Assembly: GCA_902799685.1 (NCBI GenBank)
Contig: CADCBO010000024.1
Span: 1-33,553, forward strand
From: an uncultured Bacteroidales bacterium
GTDB lineage: Bacteria > Bacteroidota > Bacteroidia > Bacteroidales > Bacteroidaceae
Direction: 5' to 3'
DNA: 33,553 bases
Position 1 is the stretch's first letter, and each line of letters opens with the position of its first letter. The notes under the pieces were generated by a model. The model was not told the DNA's origin, made no database searches, and saw only the letters and a program-made list of their open reading frames with translations. Made by a program: the position numbers and the translations under genes. Shown piece after piece: positions 6,766 to 14,090 of the stretch.

Positions 6766-7392
6766 ATGTTAAACCGTAAAAAATCCAATATGAATCTTTT
6801 TCTGCCACAAATGATCAGTTCAGGAATACTGGCTGTTATACTCTTTATACTGTTACTTCCCACCCTGTCTCTCACTGTACGCAGGCTTCATGACACCGAG
6901 CGTAACGGTGCCCTGATACTTATAACCGTCGCTCCGCTTGCCATAATGGCTGTAATGAACCTCTTGTCGGTACTGTTTTTCACCACAACAGGCACAACTC
7001 AGGTTTCCCAGACGCAGGACAACGGATGGAGAATAATAGATGTTCCCGATGAATACATTGCCGAAAACGGCAATGTCCTGTGGGATTCCATAAAAGACCC
7101 CAACGTCATAGAGACATACTCCTATGACAAAGACGGAGATATAGTGATGGAACCTAAAGTTGACGTCATCTATGTACAAAAATATGACAAGAACGGGAAA
7201 TTAGTGTTGGATGTTCAAGAATCCCCAACCAAAAAGGCTAATGACAAACGTTTGATTGCAAGTACAGCCGGAATTCAGTCTCTGTTGTTTTTATTCTGGA
7301 TCATATCCTTTGTGATCATGATAGTCTGGTGCGCACAGCCCGGAACCGAAGGGCCCAACAAATATGGCCCTGACCCCAGTATCCTGGAATAA
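6766..7392 (+). CDS. C-terminal half of the DUF805 membrane protein, in a shifted frame
   Basis: This frame continues the DUF805 domain begun in the previous entry. It has a membrane helix SGILAVILFILLLPTLSL followed by the DUF805 hallmark TVRRLHDTERNGALI, another helix, a polar loop of about 85 residues rich in Asp and Lys, a third helix and the family-typical ending CAQPGTEGPNKYGPDPSI. DUF805 proteins are normally one chain with GRAxRxEFW and RRLHD motifs together, so the split points to a one-base insertion (or two-base deletion) just before the TGA at 6752, or an assembly error. The open frame reaches back to TTG 6751, overlapping the stop of the first part. The ATG at 6766 is a possible restart, allowing a two-chain protein by coupled translation. 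No classical slippery heptamer is visible. It ends in a hairpin shared with the convergent GNAT gene. Confidence 0.7.
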   Translation: MLNRKKSNMNLFLPQMISSGILAVILFILLLPTLSLTVRRLHDTERNGALILITVAPLAIMAVMNLLSVLFFTTTGTTQVSQTQDNGWRIIDVPDEYIAENGNVLWDSIKDPNVIETYSYDKDGDIVMEPKVDVIYVQKYDKNGKLVLDVQESPTKKANDKRLIASTAGIQSLLFLFWIISFVIMIVWCAQPGTEGPNKYGPDPSILE

Positions 7393-7414
7393 GAATCGGT
7401 TACATTATTCCGGG
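7383..7414. terminator. Bidirectional hairpin between DUF805 and GNAT genes
   Basis: CCTGGAATAA (7383-7392, including the DUF805 stop codon) pairs with TTATTCCGGG (7405-7414) at 9 of 10 positions around a 12-base loop. It fills the 24-base gap between convergent genes. Confidence 0.5.
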
Positions 7415-7416
7415 CG

Positions 7417-7932
7417 CTATATGTCCAGCCCCATGATGTAATCGTTCATGTAATAGCCGTTGCCGATAGGAAAATCACCCTGCCGCAGGATTTTCAAGCC
7501 CTGATGCTTGTAGAATCCTACGGCAGGGTTGTTCCTGTTAACATTCAGCTCTATTCTGGCTATTTGAGTTGATTTATTGTCACGGACATGCTGCTTTGCT
7601 GTATCCAGAAGTTTACCCCCCAACCCTGTTCCTTGCACCGAAGGCATAACGTAAATCTTTTCCAGATGCCACACCTCCGTCCCATCCGGTTCCACACAAT
7701 CCTTTCTGACCGACAAGTACCCCTGAGGCTCCTGCCCTACCCACGCAATGTAATACGTATGTCCTTGAGACACCTGTTTCTCCAGATTAGCCAAGGAATA
7801 CATCCAATCCATCATATACTCCATCTGATCCGGAGACAGTATGGTCTTATACGTTTCACGAAACACGACCTCAGCCATATTATGAATAACCTGCAGGTCC
7901 GACTGCCCGGCTCTCTTGATTACGACATCCAT
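7417..7932 (-). CDS. GNAT family N-acetyltransferase
   Basis: This 171-residue protein is of the GCN5-related acetyltransferase fold, which transfers acetyl from acetyl-CoA to an amine. The acetyl-CoA-binding region is visible as LEKIYVMPSVQGTGLGGKLL (Q/R-x-x-G-x-G/A loop). It is followed by ARIELNVNRNNPAVGFYKHQGLKI, the usual motif B with the N-x-x-A-x-x-F-Y-x-x-x-G-F/L pattern. The N-terminus IKRAGQSDLQVIHNMAEVVF resembles the spermidine/aminoglycoside-type subgroup. The substrate cannot be told from sequence. It stands alone, convergent with DUF805, with a well-formed promoter next to the inverted-repeat element at 7979-8258. Confidence 0.9.
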   Translation of the reverse strand: MDVVIKRAGQSDLQVIHNMAEVVFRETYKTILSPDQMEYMMDWMYSLANLEKQVSQGHTYYIAWVGQEPQGYLSVRKDCVEPDGTEVWHLEKIYVMPSVQGTGLGGKLLDTAKQHVRDNKSTQIARIELNVNRNNPAVGFYKHQGLKILRQGDFPIGNGYYMNDYIMGLDI

Positions 7933-7949
7933 AAACCCTCATTTTTTTA

Positions 7950-7978
7950 CAAATATACAACAATTGCACAACACCAAA
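7950..7978 (-). promoter_or_regulatory. Promoter of the GNAT gene (-7 and -33 elements)
   Basis: On the reverse strand TATATTTG (7957-7950) matches TAnnTTTG. TTTG (7978-7975) lies 17 bases upstream of it as the -33 element. The distance to the ATG at 7932 is 17 bases. The -33 sits at the edge of the inverted-repeat element. Confidence 0.55.
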
Positions 7979-8258
7979 GGAACAAAATAGGACTGCTTCT
8001 CTTTGTAGCAACTTCCCAGTTGCAGGGAGCCGAATATCCGGTTTTAGGACCATCAGTGCAGGGCGTAAGCGGAGCGCCCCGGAAAGGACGTTAAGAACAT
8101 CGTGGCGTTCAACGACGGTTAGGCCCCAAAGGGGACTAAGACGGAGGCGATCGATGTTTAGGCCTTGGAGGGAGTGCGTAGTAGACCGGAACGTTGCGTC
8201 CTAAAACCAGATACTCGGCGGTGTTTCAAAACAAAGAGAAACAGCCCTATTTTGTTCC
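7979..8258. repeat. 280-bp nested inverted-repeat element (MITE-like or structured RNA candidate)
   Basis: Terminal inverted repeats of 28 bp (7979-8006 with 8231-8258) match at 26 of 28 positions and begin GGAACAAAATAGG. A second inner pair of 22 bp (8029-8050 with 8198-8219) matches at 20 of 22 and contains GGTTTTAGGAC. Between the left arms is a perfect 6-bp hairpin GCAACT-TCCC-AGTTGC (8008-8023). The centre holds a stem TTAGgCCCC-AAA-GGGGaCTAA (8119-8139) enclosed by AACATCG/CGATGTT (8096-8102, 8152-8158). No convincing ORF and no target-site duplication are visible. The gap of about 350 bases between the GNAT gene and mnmG is mostly this element. Confidence 0.75.
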
Positions 8259-8278
8259 AATAATTTGCAGTAACTTTG
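8251..8278 (+). promoter_or_regulatory. Promoter of mnmG, -33 supplied by the repeat arm
   Basis: TTTG at 8251-8254 lies within the right terminal repeat. TAACTTTG at 8271-8278 is an exact -7 box, 16 bases further on. The ATG of mnmG follows only 8 bases after the box, so the transcript would have almost no leader. Confidence 0.55.
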
Positions 8279-8286
8279 GAGTTTGT

Positions 8287-10161
8287 ATGGATTTCAAGTA
8301 TGATGTGATTGTTATTGGCGCGGGACACGCGGGCTGTGAGGCCGCTGCCGCTGCCGCTCAGATGGGTTCCAAGACCTGCCTGATAACCATGGACATGAAC
8401 AAGATTGCGCAGATGAGCTGCAATCCAGCCGTTGGTGGTATAGCTAAGGGGCAGATTGTCAGAGAGATAGATGCACTCGGAGGCCACATGGGACAAGTTA
8501 CAGACAGCACAGCTATACAATTCCGCATACTTAACCGGTCCAAAGGTCCGGCCATGTGGAGCCCACGGGCACAATGTGACCGAGCCAAGTTCATCTGGGC
8601 CTGGCGCAGCGTCCTGGAGAACCAGCCCAACCTGAACATATGGCAGGACACCGTAACCGAACTGCTTGTAAATGACAGTCAAGTTATTGGTTTAAAGACA
8701 CTTGAAGGTGCAGAATTCAGTTGCAGGTGTGTAGTCTTGACCGCCGGGACGTTCCTGAACGGTCTGATGCACATAGGCCATGTTACTATGCCGGGCGGAC
8801 GCATATCGGAACCCGCTTCATACCTGCTTACAGAATCCATAACGCAGCACGGCATACGTACCGGCCGGATGAAGACCGGAACTCCAGTGCGCATTGACCG
8901 ACGCAGCGTACACTTTGAGGACATGGAGCGTCAGGACGGCGAGAATGATTTTCACCGCTTCTCATTCATGGGTTCAGAAAGGCACTTGAAACAGATGTGC
9001 TGCTGGACATGCTACACTAATGAGCGGGTACATGAGGTACTCCGTTCCGGACTGGCCGACTCCCCACTCTACAACGGACAGATCAAGAGCATCGGCCCAC
9101 GCTACTGCCCCAGCATAGAAACCAAACTGGTTACATTCCCTGACCGCGACCAGCACCAGCTCTTTCTGGAACCTGAGGGCGAAGATACAAATGAGATGTA
9201 TCTGAACGGATTCTCATCGTCCATGCCTATGGATGTCCAAATACGGGCTCTAAAGGAGATTCCTGCTTTCAGGGACCTGGTAATCTACCGCCCGGGATAC
9301 GCCATAGAATACGACTATTTTGACCCCACCCAACTTAAGCACACTCTGGAGTCAAAAGTGGTATCGGGACTCTTTATGGCCGGACAGGTAAACGGAACCA
9401 CAGGATATGAGGAGGCCGGAGGACAAGGCATTCTTGCTGGAATAAACGCGCATATAAACTGTCACGGAGGCACTCCGTTCACGCTTGCCCGTGATGAGGC
9501 ATACATAGGAGTTTTGGTAGATGACCTGATAACAAAAGGCGTGGATGAGCCCTACCGTATGTTCACATCAAGGGCAGAATACCGCATTCTGCTACGCCAG
9601 GACGATGCTGACCTGCGTCTGACAGAACGTGCTTATGATATAGGTCTGGCCACTAAGGAGCGTTATGACCTGATGTGCGCCAAACGGGACGAGATTAACC
9701 GCATAGTGGAATTTGCAAAGGGTTTCTCTGTCAAACCGGCACTTATAAACGACGCCTTGGAGCAACTGGGTACAACTCCATTACGTGAAGGATGTAAGCT
9801 GGCAGATCTTATTGAAAGGCCCCAACTGACACTGGAGAACCTTTCCGGACACATAAAGGCGCTAAAGGCAGAGCTGGACAAGACAGAACCCGCACGCAAA
9901 GAAGAGATAATAGAGGCTGCAGAGATTCTGATGAAATACAGCGGTTACATCAGTCGTGAGCGGCTTATCGCCAATAAGATGAAGCGTCTGGAGGATATAC
10001 GCATAAAAGGGCGTTTTGACTACAGCACTCTCCAATCACTCTCCACCGAGTGCCGCCAGAAACTTATCAAACACGACCCCGAAACATTGGCTGAGGCAAG
10101 CCGTATACCCGGCGTTTCACCCAGCGACATCAACGTATTGCTTGTGTTATTAAACAGATAG
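8287..10161 (+). CDS. mnmG: tRNA uridine-5-carboxymethylaminomethyl modification enzyme MnmG (GidA)
   Basis: MnmG works with MnmE to add the carboxymethylaminomethyl group at wobble uridine 34 of certain tRNAs, using FAD and methylenetetrahydrofolate. The 624-residue protein from ATG 8287 begins MDFKYDVIVIGAGHAGCEAA with the FAD dinucleotide fold. It contains the two conserved catalytic cysteines in MSCNPAVGGIAKG and RYCPSIE, and has GYEEAGGQGILAGINA and the C-terminal GidA-associated helical domain. Length and motifs are those of the family. The frame extends upstream into the inverted-repeat element, but the promoter box at 8271 and homology favour 8287. A parS site lies just after the stop. 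The genes apt, uvrC, dtd and deoC follow on the same strand. Confidence 0.97.
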   Translation: MDFKYDVIVIGAGHAGCEAAAAAAQMGSKTCLITMDMNKIAQMSCNPAVGGIAKGQIVREIDALGGHMGQVTDSTAIQFRILNRSKGPAMWSPRAQCDRAKFIWAWRSVLENQPNLNIWQDTVTELLVNDSQVIGLKTLEGAEFSCRCVVLTAGTFLNGLMHIGHVTMPGGRISEPASYLLTESITQHGIRTGRMKTGTPVRIDRRSVHFEDMERQDGENDFHRFSFMGSERHLKQMCCWTCYTNERVHEVLRSGLADSPLYNGQIKSIGPRYCPSIETKLVTFPDRDQHQLFLEPEGEDTNEMYLNGFSSSMPMDVQIRALKEIPAFRDLVIYRPGYAIEYDYFDPTQLKHTLESKVVSGLFMAGQVNGTTGYEEAGGQGILAGINAHINCHGGTPFTLARDEAYIGVLVDDLITKGVDEPYRMFTSRAEYRILLRQDDADLRLTERAYDIGLATKERYDLMCAKRDEINRIVEFAKGFSVKPALINDALEQLGTTPLREGCKLADLIERPQLTLENLSGHIKALKAELDKTEPARKEEIIEAAEILMKYSGYISRERLIANKMKRLEDIRIKGRFDYSTLQSLSTECRQKLIKHDPETLAEASRIPGVSPSDINVLLVLLNR

Positions 10162-10169
10162 ACTAAAAA

Positions 10170-10185
10170 TGTTCCACGTGAAACA
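10170..10185. promoter_or_regulatory. parS: parS centromere-like site (ParB-binding)
   Basis: TGTTCCACGTGAAACA matches the bacterial parS consensus TGTTNCACGTGAAACA at every fixed position. It sits in the 35-base gap between mnmG and apt. ParB-CTP clamps load at such sites to condense and segregate the chromosome origin region. mnmG being often close to oriC in bacteria fits this. No parAB gene is in the window. Confidence 0.85.
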
Positions 10186-10196
10186 ATTTTATTGAT

Positions 10197-10742
10197 ATGA
10201 GCAAAAAGACACTGATAAGCCACCTCCGAAACATCCCGGATTATCCCATGGAGGGTGTGCAGTTCAAGGATGTGACATCATGGTTCATGAATCCCCAAGA
10301 CATGAATGAGATTGTGGATTCACTCTATGAGATGTACAAAGATAAAGGGATAACGAAGGTATGCGGAGTTGAATCAAGAGGTTTCATCATAGGGGCAGCT
10401 CTTGCGTATAAGCTGAATGCCGGTTTTATTCCAATACGCAAACCCGGCAAACTACCTTATGAGAAAGTTAGCATTGAATACAAGAAGGAATATGGTTTTG
10501 ACCGGGTGGAAATGCACAAGGATTCAATCTGCAAGGATGACGTTGTGCTTATTCATGATGACCTTCTGGCTACAGGCGGAACTTTGCTTGCATCGTATGA
10601 ACTGGTCAAGACATTAAACCCCAAGCGGATTATGATAAACTGCATAATTGAACTTACAAACTTCAAATCAAAAGACAAATTCCCCAAAGACTGTGCAGTT
10701 GACAGCTTTATAGAAATAGATGAATTTGAAGGAGTAAACTGA
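10197..10742 (+). CDS. apt: Adenine phosphoribosyltransferase
   Basis: Apt makes AMP from adenine and phosphoribosyl pyrophosphate in purine salvage. The 181-residue protein has the N-terminal IPDYPMEGVQFKDVT, which is the APRT family signature (IPDFPxxGIxFxDIT). It also has VCGVESRGFIIGAALAYKL, the basic KPGKLPYE flexible loop, and the PRPP-binding motif VVLIHDDLLATGGT at about 119-132. Length is typical. It begins 35 bases after mnmG, just past the parS site, and its stop is one base before the TTG start of uvrC, so these genes are probably co-transcribed. Confidence 0.96.
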   Translation: MSKKTLISHLRNIPDYPMEGVQFKDVTSWFMNPQDMNEIVDSLYEMYKDKGITKVCGVESRGFIIGAALAYKLNAGFIPIRKPGKLPYEKVSIEYKKEYGFDRVEMHKDSICKDDVVLIHDDLLATGGTLLASYELVKTLNPKRIMINCIIELTNFKSKDKFPKDCAVDSFIEIDEFEGVN

Positions 10743-10743
10743 C

Positions 10744-12558
10744 TTGAAGGGAAAAGAGGCATACGAGAAACGATTGAAACTGATTGTCCAGAACCTTCCG
10801 GAAAAACCGGGCTGTTACCAATATCTGGACGAGCAGGGAACTGTCATATACGTAGGCAAAGCCAAAAACCTTAAACGCAGGGTATCATCATACTTCATAA
10901 AGGAAAGCCAGACCGATAAGACACGGATGCTTATAAGCAAGATATCGGACTTGAAATATATTGTTGTAGAAACCGAGTGGGATGCATTCCTGCTGGAAAA
11001 CAACCTGATTAAAAGATACAAGCCCCGATACAACATCCTGCTTAAGGATGACAAGACATATCCTTCAATCTGTATAACCCATGAGGAGTTCCCGCGTGTA
11101 TTCAAGACACGCAAGATAATCCGCAACGGATCGGAATATTACGGTCCATACAGCCATACGGGCACTCTGAACGGCCTTTTGGATATAATAAGGCATGCTT
11201 ACCATATAAGAACTTGCCATCTGCCGCTTACAGATACGGGTATAAAAGGCGGCAAATTCAAAGAGTGTCTTGAATACCACATAAAGAATTGTCCTGCTCC
11301 CTGTACCGGAAAGATAACACAAACGGAATATAAGGAACAGATAAACGAGATACGTGAGATTCTTAAAGGGCATAGTCAGGAACTGACGCGATCCATGATG
11401 CTGGATATGAAACGCCTGGCGCAAGAAATGAAATTTGAGGAGGCGCAGGAGATAAAACTCAGGTATGACACCATTATGGAGTTTCGGGAAAAGAGTAGGG
11501 TAGTGGATACCGGACTGGACAATGTTGATGTCTATAATATTGATAATGATGAAGATACGGTATTCATAAACTACCTTCACGTAGCAGACGGATGCATAAA
11601 TCAGGCCTTTACTTTTGAGTACAAACGCAAGATGGAGGAGAGCGTGGAGGAAATGCTTATGCTTGCAATTGTAGAGATGCGTAACCGTTACAGGAGTACT
11701 GCACGTGAAATCATAGTCCCGTTCATGCCGGAAACTGAATATGAAGGTGTTACATGGACCGTTCCACAAAAAGGCGAGAAAAAGAAACTGCTGGAGCTAT
11801 CGGCCCTGAACGTCAAGCAGTACCGTGCCGACAGACTTAAACGCAGCGATAAACTGAATCCCGAGCAGAAACACACCCGCCTTATGAAAGAACTGGGCCA
11901 GATGCTTGGCCTACACAAAACACCTTTGAGGATTGAATGCTTTGACAATTCACACATTTCAGGAACCGATGCCGTAGCTGCTTGTGTAGTATATGAGAAC
12001 GGAAAACCTTCAAGGAAGGATTACCGTCTTTACAACATAAAGAGTGGGGCAGGGGGTGATGATTACGGATCCATGTATGAAGTAATGATGAGACGGTGGA
12101 CCAGAGCAATTGAAGAAAGCACTCCCATGCCGGACCTTGTGATAGTTGATGGCGGTAAAGGCCAGATGTCCATTGCAAAGGAAGTCATTGATAATCTGAA
12201 TATTGACATAAATATTGCAGGTCTTGTGAAAAACTCAAGACACAAGACAGAGGGACTGCTTTACGGATTCCCTCAGATGCAGGTTGGTGTAAAACCCGAC
12301 AGCGAACTGTTCAGGCTGCTGGAACAGATGCAGGAAGAGGTACACCGCGTTGCAATTTCGTTCCATAAGAAAAAACGCAGCAAACGCCAGACACACTCAG
12401 AACTGACTGATATAAAGGGAATTGGAGATAATACAGCTACAATCCTGATAAAACGTTTCAAGAGCGTAAAGAGAATATCGGAAGCAAGCATGGAAGAGCT
12501 GACACAGGAAATTGGCAAATCAAAGGCCGGCATCATATATAATTGGTTTCACAAATGA
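10744..12558 (+). CDS. uvrC: Excinuclease ABC subunit C
   Basis: UvrC makes both incisions around a DNA lesion after UvrAB loading. The 604-residue protein contains, in order, the GIY-YIG nuclease domain (KPGCYQYLDEQGTVIYVGKA, about 19-100), the UvrB-contacting UVR helix (MKRLAQEMKFEEAQEIKLRY, about 220), the RNase H-like C-terminal nuclease domain (ECFDNSHISGTDAVAACVVY and PDLVIVDGGKGQM), and a terminal helix-hairpin-helix (ELTDIKGIGDNTATILIKRF). The start is TTG at 10744, because an in-frame stop lies at 10735-10737 and there is no nearer ATG. GGAG at 10731 could serve as ribosome binding site. Its stop overlaps the ATG of dtd (ATGA). Confidence 0.97.
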   Translation: MKGKEAYEKRLKLIVQNLPEKPGCYQYLDEQGTVIYVGKAKNLKRRVSSYFIKESQTDKTRMLISKISDLKYIVVETEWDAFLLENNLIKRYKPRYNILLKDDKTYPSICITHEEFPRVFKTRKIIRNGSEYYGPYSHTGTLNGLLDIIRHAYHIRTCHLPLTDTGIKGGKFKECLEYHIKNCPAPCTGKITQTEYKEQINEIREILKGHSQELTRSMMLDMKRLAQEMKFEEAQEIKLRYDTIMEFREKSRVVDTGLDNVDVYNIDNDEDTVFINYLHVADGCINQAFTFEYKRKMEESVEEMLMLAIVEMRNRYRSTAREIIVPFMPETEYEGVTWTVPQKGEKKKLLELSALNVKQYRADRLKRSDKLNPEQKHTRLMKELGQMLGLHKTPLRIECFDNSHISGTDAVAACVVYENGKPSRKDYRLYNIKSGAGGDDYGSMYEVMMRRWTRAIEESTPMPDLVIVDGGKGQMSIAKEVIDNLNIDINIAGLVKNSRHKTEGLLYGFPQMQVGVKPDSELFRLLEQMQEEVHRVAISFHKKKRSKRQTHSELTDIKGIGDNTATILIKRFKSVKRISEASMEELTQEIGKSKAGIIYNWFHK

Positions 12559-13007
12559 GAGCGGTAATACAAAGGGTAAAGGAAGCCAGCGTTAAGGTAA
12601 ATGGAACTATTACCGGGCAGATAGGAAACGGTCTGCTGGTACTTGTGGGAATAGAGGATGCCGATACGCAGGAGGATATAGAATGGCTCATAAAAAAGAT
12701 TGCCGGACTACGTATATTTGACGATAAAAACGGTGTTATGAACCGTTCGGTAATGGACATGGACGGACAGATCCTGGCCGTAAGCCAATTCACCCTTATG
12801 GCAAGCACCAGGAAGGGAAACAGGCCATCATATATAAGGGCATCAAAAGGGGATTTTGCAGAACCTATGTATGAAAAATTTTGCTTAGCTCTGGAAAAAG
12901 AAACCGGAAAGAAAACAGAAAAAGGAATCTTTGGAGCTGACATGAAAGTGTCACTTCTTAATGATGGACCGGTAACAATAATAATGGATACAAAAAACAA
13001 GGAATAA
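12555..13007 (+). CDS. dtd: D-aminoacyl-tRNA deacylase
   Basis: Dtd hydrolyses D-amino acids (and glycine) mischarged on tRNA and so protects translation. The 150-residue protein starts MRAVIQRVKEASVKVNG and carries both family motifs: SQFTLMAS in the middle and NDGPVT close to the C-terminus, the latter forming the cross-subunit Gly-cisPro active site. The start is fixed by the ATGA overlap with the uvrC stop. deoC follows one base after the stop. Length and motifs are ordinary. Confidence 0.96.
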   Translation: MRAVIQRVKEASVKVNGTITGQIGNGLLVLVGIEDADTQEDIEWLIKKIAGLRIFDDKNGVMNRSVMDMDGQILAVSQFTLMASTRKGNRPSYIRASKGDFAEPMYEKFCLALEKETGKKTEKGIFGADMKVSLLNDGPVTIIMDTKNKE

Positions 13008-13008
13008 T

Positions 13009-13917
13009 ATGGAAATATACGATGAAATGGAGGAAAACTCCGTAAATGAACCTACAACGGACAAGTTCACCGAAGCGTTCAACAAGTACAACATGAAGGT
13101 TGATGTCACATGGGTAAAGTCAATCATTGAAAAAGCTAAAAAGGAAGTGCCGGCCGGACATGAAAAGGAAACACTGAAAAAAATATTCAGCTGCATAGAC
13201 CTTACAACCCTCAAGCCAACAGACAATGAGGATACGATACTGGCATTTGTTGAGAAAGTCAATTCATTCGAAGACAAATATCCGGATCTGCCTTCGGTGG
13301 CATCAATCTGCACATGGCCGCTCTACGCATCAACCGTAAGCCGTTCGCTCGAAGTTGAAAGCGTCAGGACATGCTGTGTATCAGGAGGATTCCCTTCATC
13401 GCAGACATTCTTTGAGGTCAAGGTAGCGGAGACATCACTTGCTCTTCATGACGGCGCTGATGAGATAGACATTGTACAGAACGCCGGACACATCCTTAAC
13501 GGCGATTATGAGACTCTGGCCGATGAGACCGATGAACTGAAGGCTCTGTGCGCAGACAAGACCCTGAAAGTGATACTTGAGACCGGAGCACTTGGCACAT
13601 TGGATAATGTGAAGAAAGCGGCTCTTATTGCCATGTATTCAGGAGCTGATTTTATCAAGACATCTACCGGAAAGGAGATTCCCGGAGCAGACCCTGAATC
13701 ATTCTGCGTAATGTGCAAGACTGTAAGGGAATATGCCGATGAAACCGGACGTACAGTTGGCGTCAAGGCTGCCGGTGGCATTAGCTCCGTTGATGATGCC
13801 TTGCTGTACTGGACAATAGCTAAGATCATCCTGGGCAAAGACTGGCTTAACAACACACGCTTCCGTATAGGTGCCAGCCGTCTGGCCGATAAACTTCTGG
13901 ACGAAATCACCAAATAA
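13009..13917 (+). CDS. deoC: Deoxyribose-phosphate aldolase
   Basis: DeoC cleaves 2-deoxyribose-5-phosphate into acetaldehyde and glyceraldehyde-3-phosphate, allowing growth on deoxynucleosides. The 302-residue protein contains the TIM-barrel core with ISCIDLTTLKPTDN-like region (IDLTTLKPT), EIDIVQNAGHILNGDYE and the Schiff-base lysine motif DFIKTSTGK. It also has VGVKAAGGISSVDDA. It is longer than the E. coli enzyme because of an N-terminal extension of about 50 residues, as in the larger DeoC subgroup. It starts one base after dtd. From memory, related Bacteroides genomes have a MazG-type gene between dtd and deoC; none is here. It is the last gene before the palindromic element at 13937. 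Confidence 0.95.
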   Translation: MEIYDEMEENSVNEPTTDKFTEAFNKYNMKVDVTWVKSIIEKAKKEVPAGHEKETLKKIFSCIDLTTLKPTDNEDTILAFVEKVNSFEDKYPDLPSVASICTWPLYASTVSRSLEVESVRTCCVSGGFPSSQTFFEVKVAETSLALHDGADEIDIVQNAGHILNGDYETLADETDELKALCADKTLKVILETGALGTLDNVKKAALIAMYSGADFIKTSTGKEIPGADPESFCVMCKTVREYADETGRTVGVKAAGGISSVDDALLYWTIAKIILGKDWLNNTRFRIGASRLADKLLDEITK

Positions 13918-13936
13918 TACTACGATATTGTAGATC

Positions 13937-14067
13937 GTAAAAATTGAGTCTATAGTTTCCAGAACTACGGCCCTTCGGGCCTATCCCTCCCACCACTACG
14001 TGGCGGGCCCCTCCCTCTGACGCGCCGAGGGTGGCGACGGTTCTGAAACTATAGACTCAATTTTTAC
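13937..14067. repeat. 131-bp palindromic element between convergent deoC and prenyl synthase genes
   Basis: Inverted repeats of 28-29 bp (13937-13965 with 14040-14067) are identical except for one extra C in the left arm, and begin GTAAAAATTGAGTC. The GC-rich interior holds further stems: GGCCC-TTC-GGGCC, CCACCAC...GTGGCGG and CCCTC...GAGGG. It probably folds into a branched hairpin and terminates transcription in both directions. No ORF is visible, and the size suggests a repeated or MITE-like element. Confidence 0.7.
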
Positions 14068-14090
14068 TTGTGCAAAAGAGAAGCTTTACC

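Noticed and set aside
8158-8682. 174-residue reverse-strand ORF over the repeat element and mnmG
   Set aside because: It is antisense to the conserved mnmG coding sequence, starts inside it and has no recognisable domain.
11065-11769. 234-residue ORF antisense to uvrC
   Set aside because: It is a shadow of the conserved uvrC reading frame, with no start context or domain.
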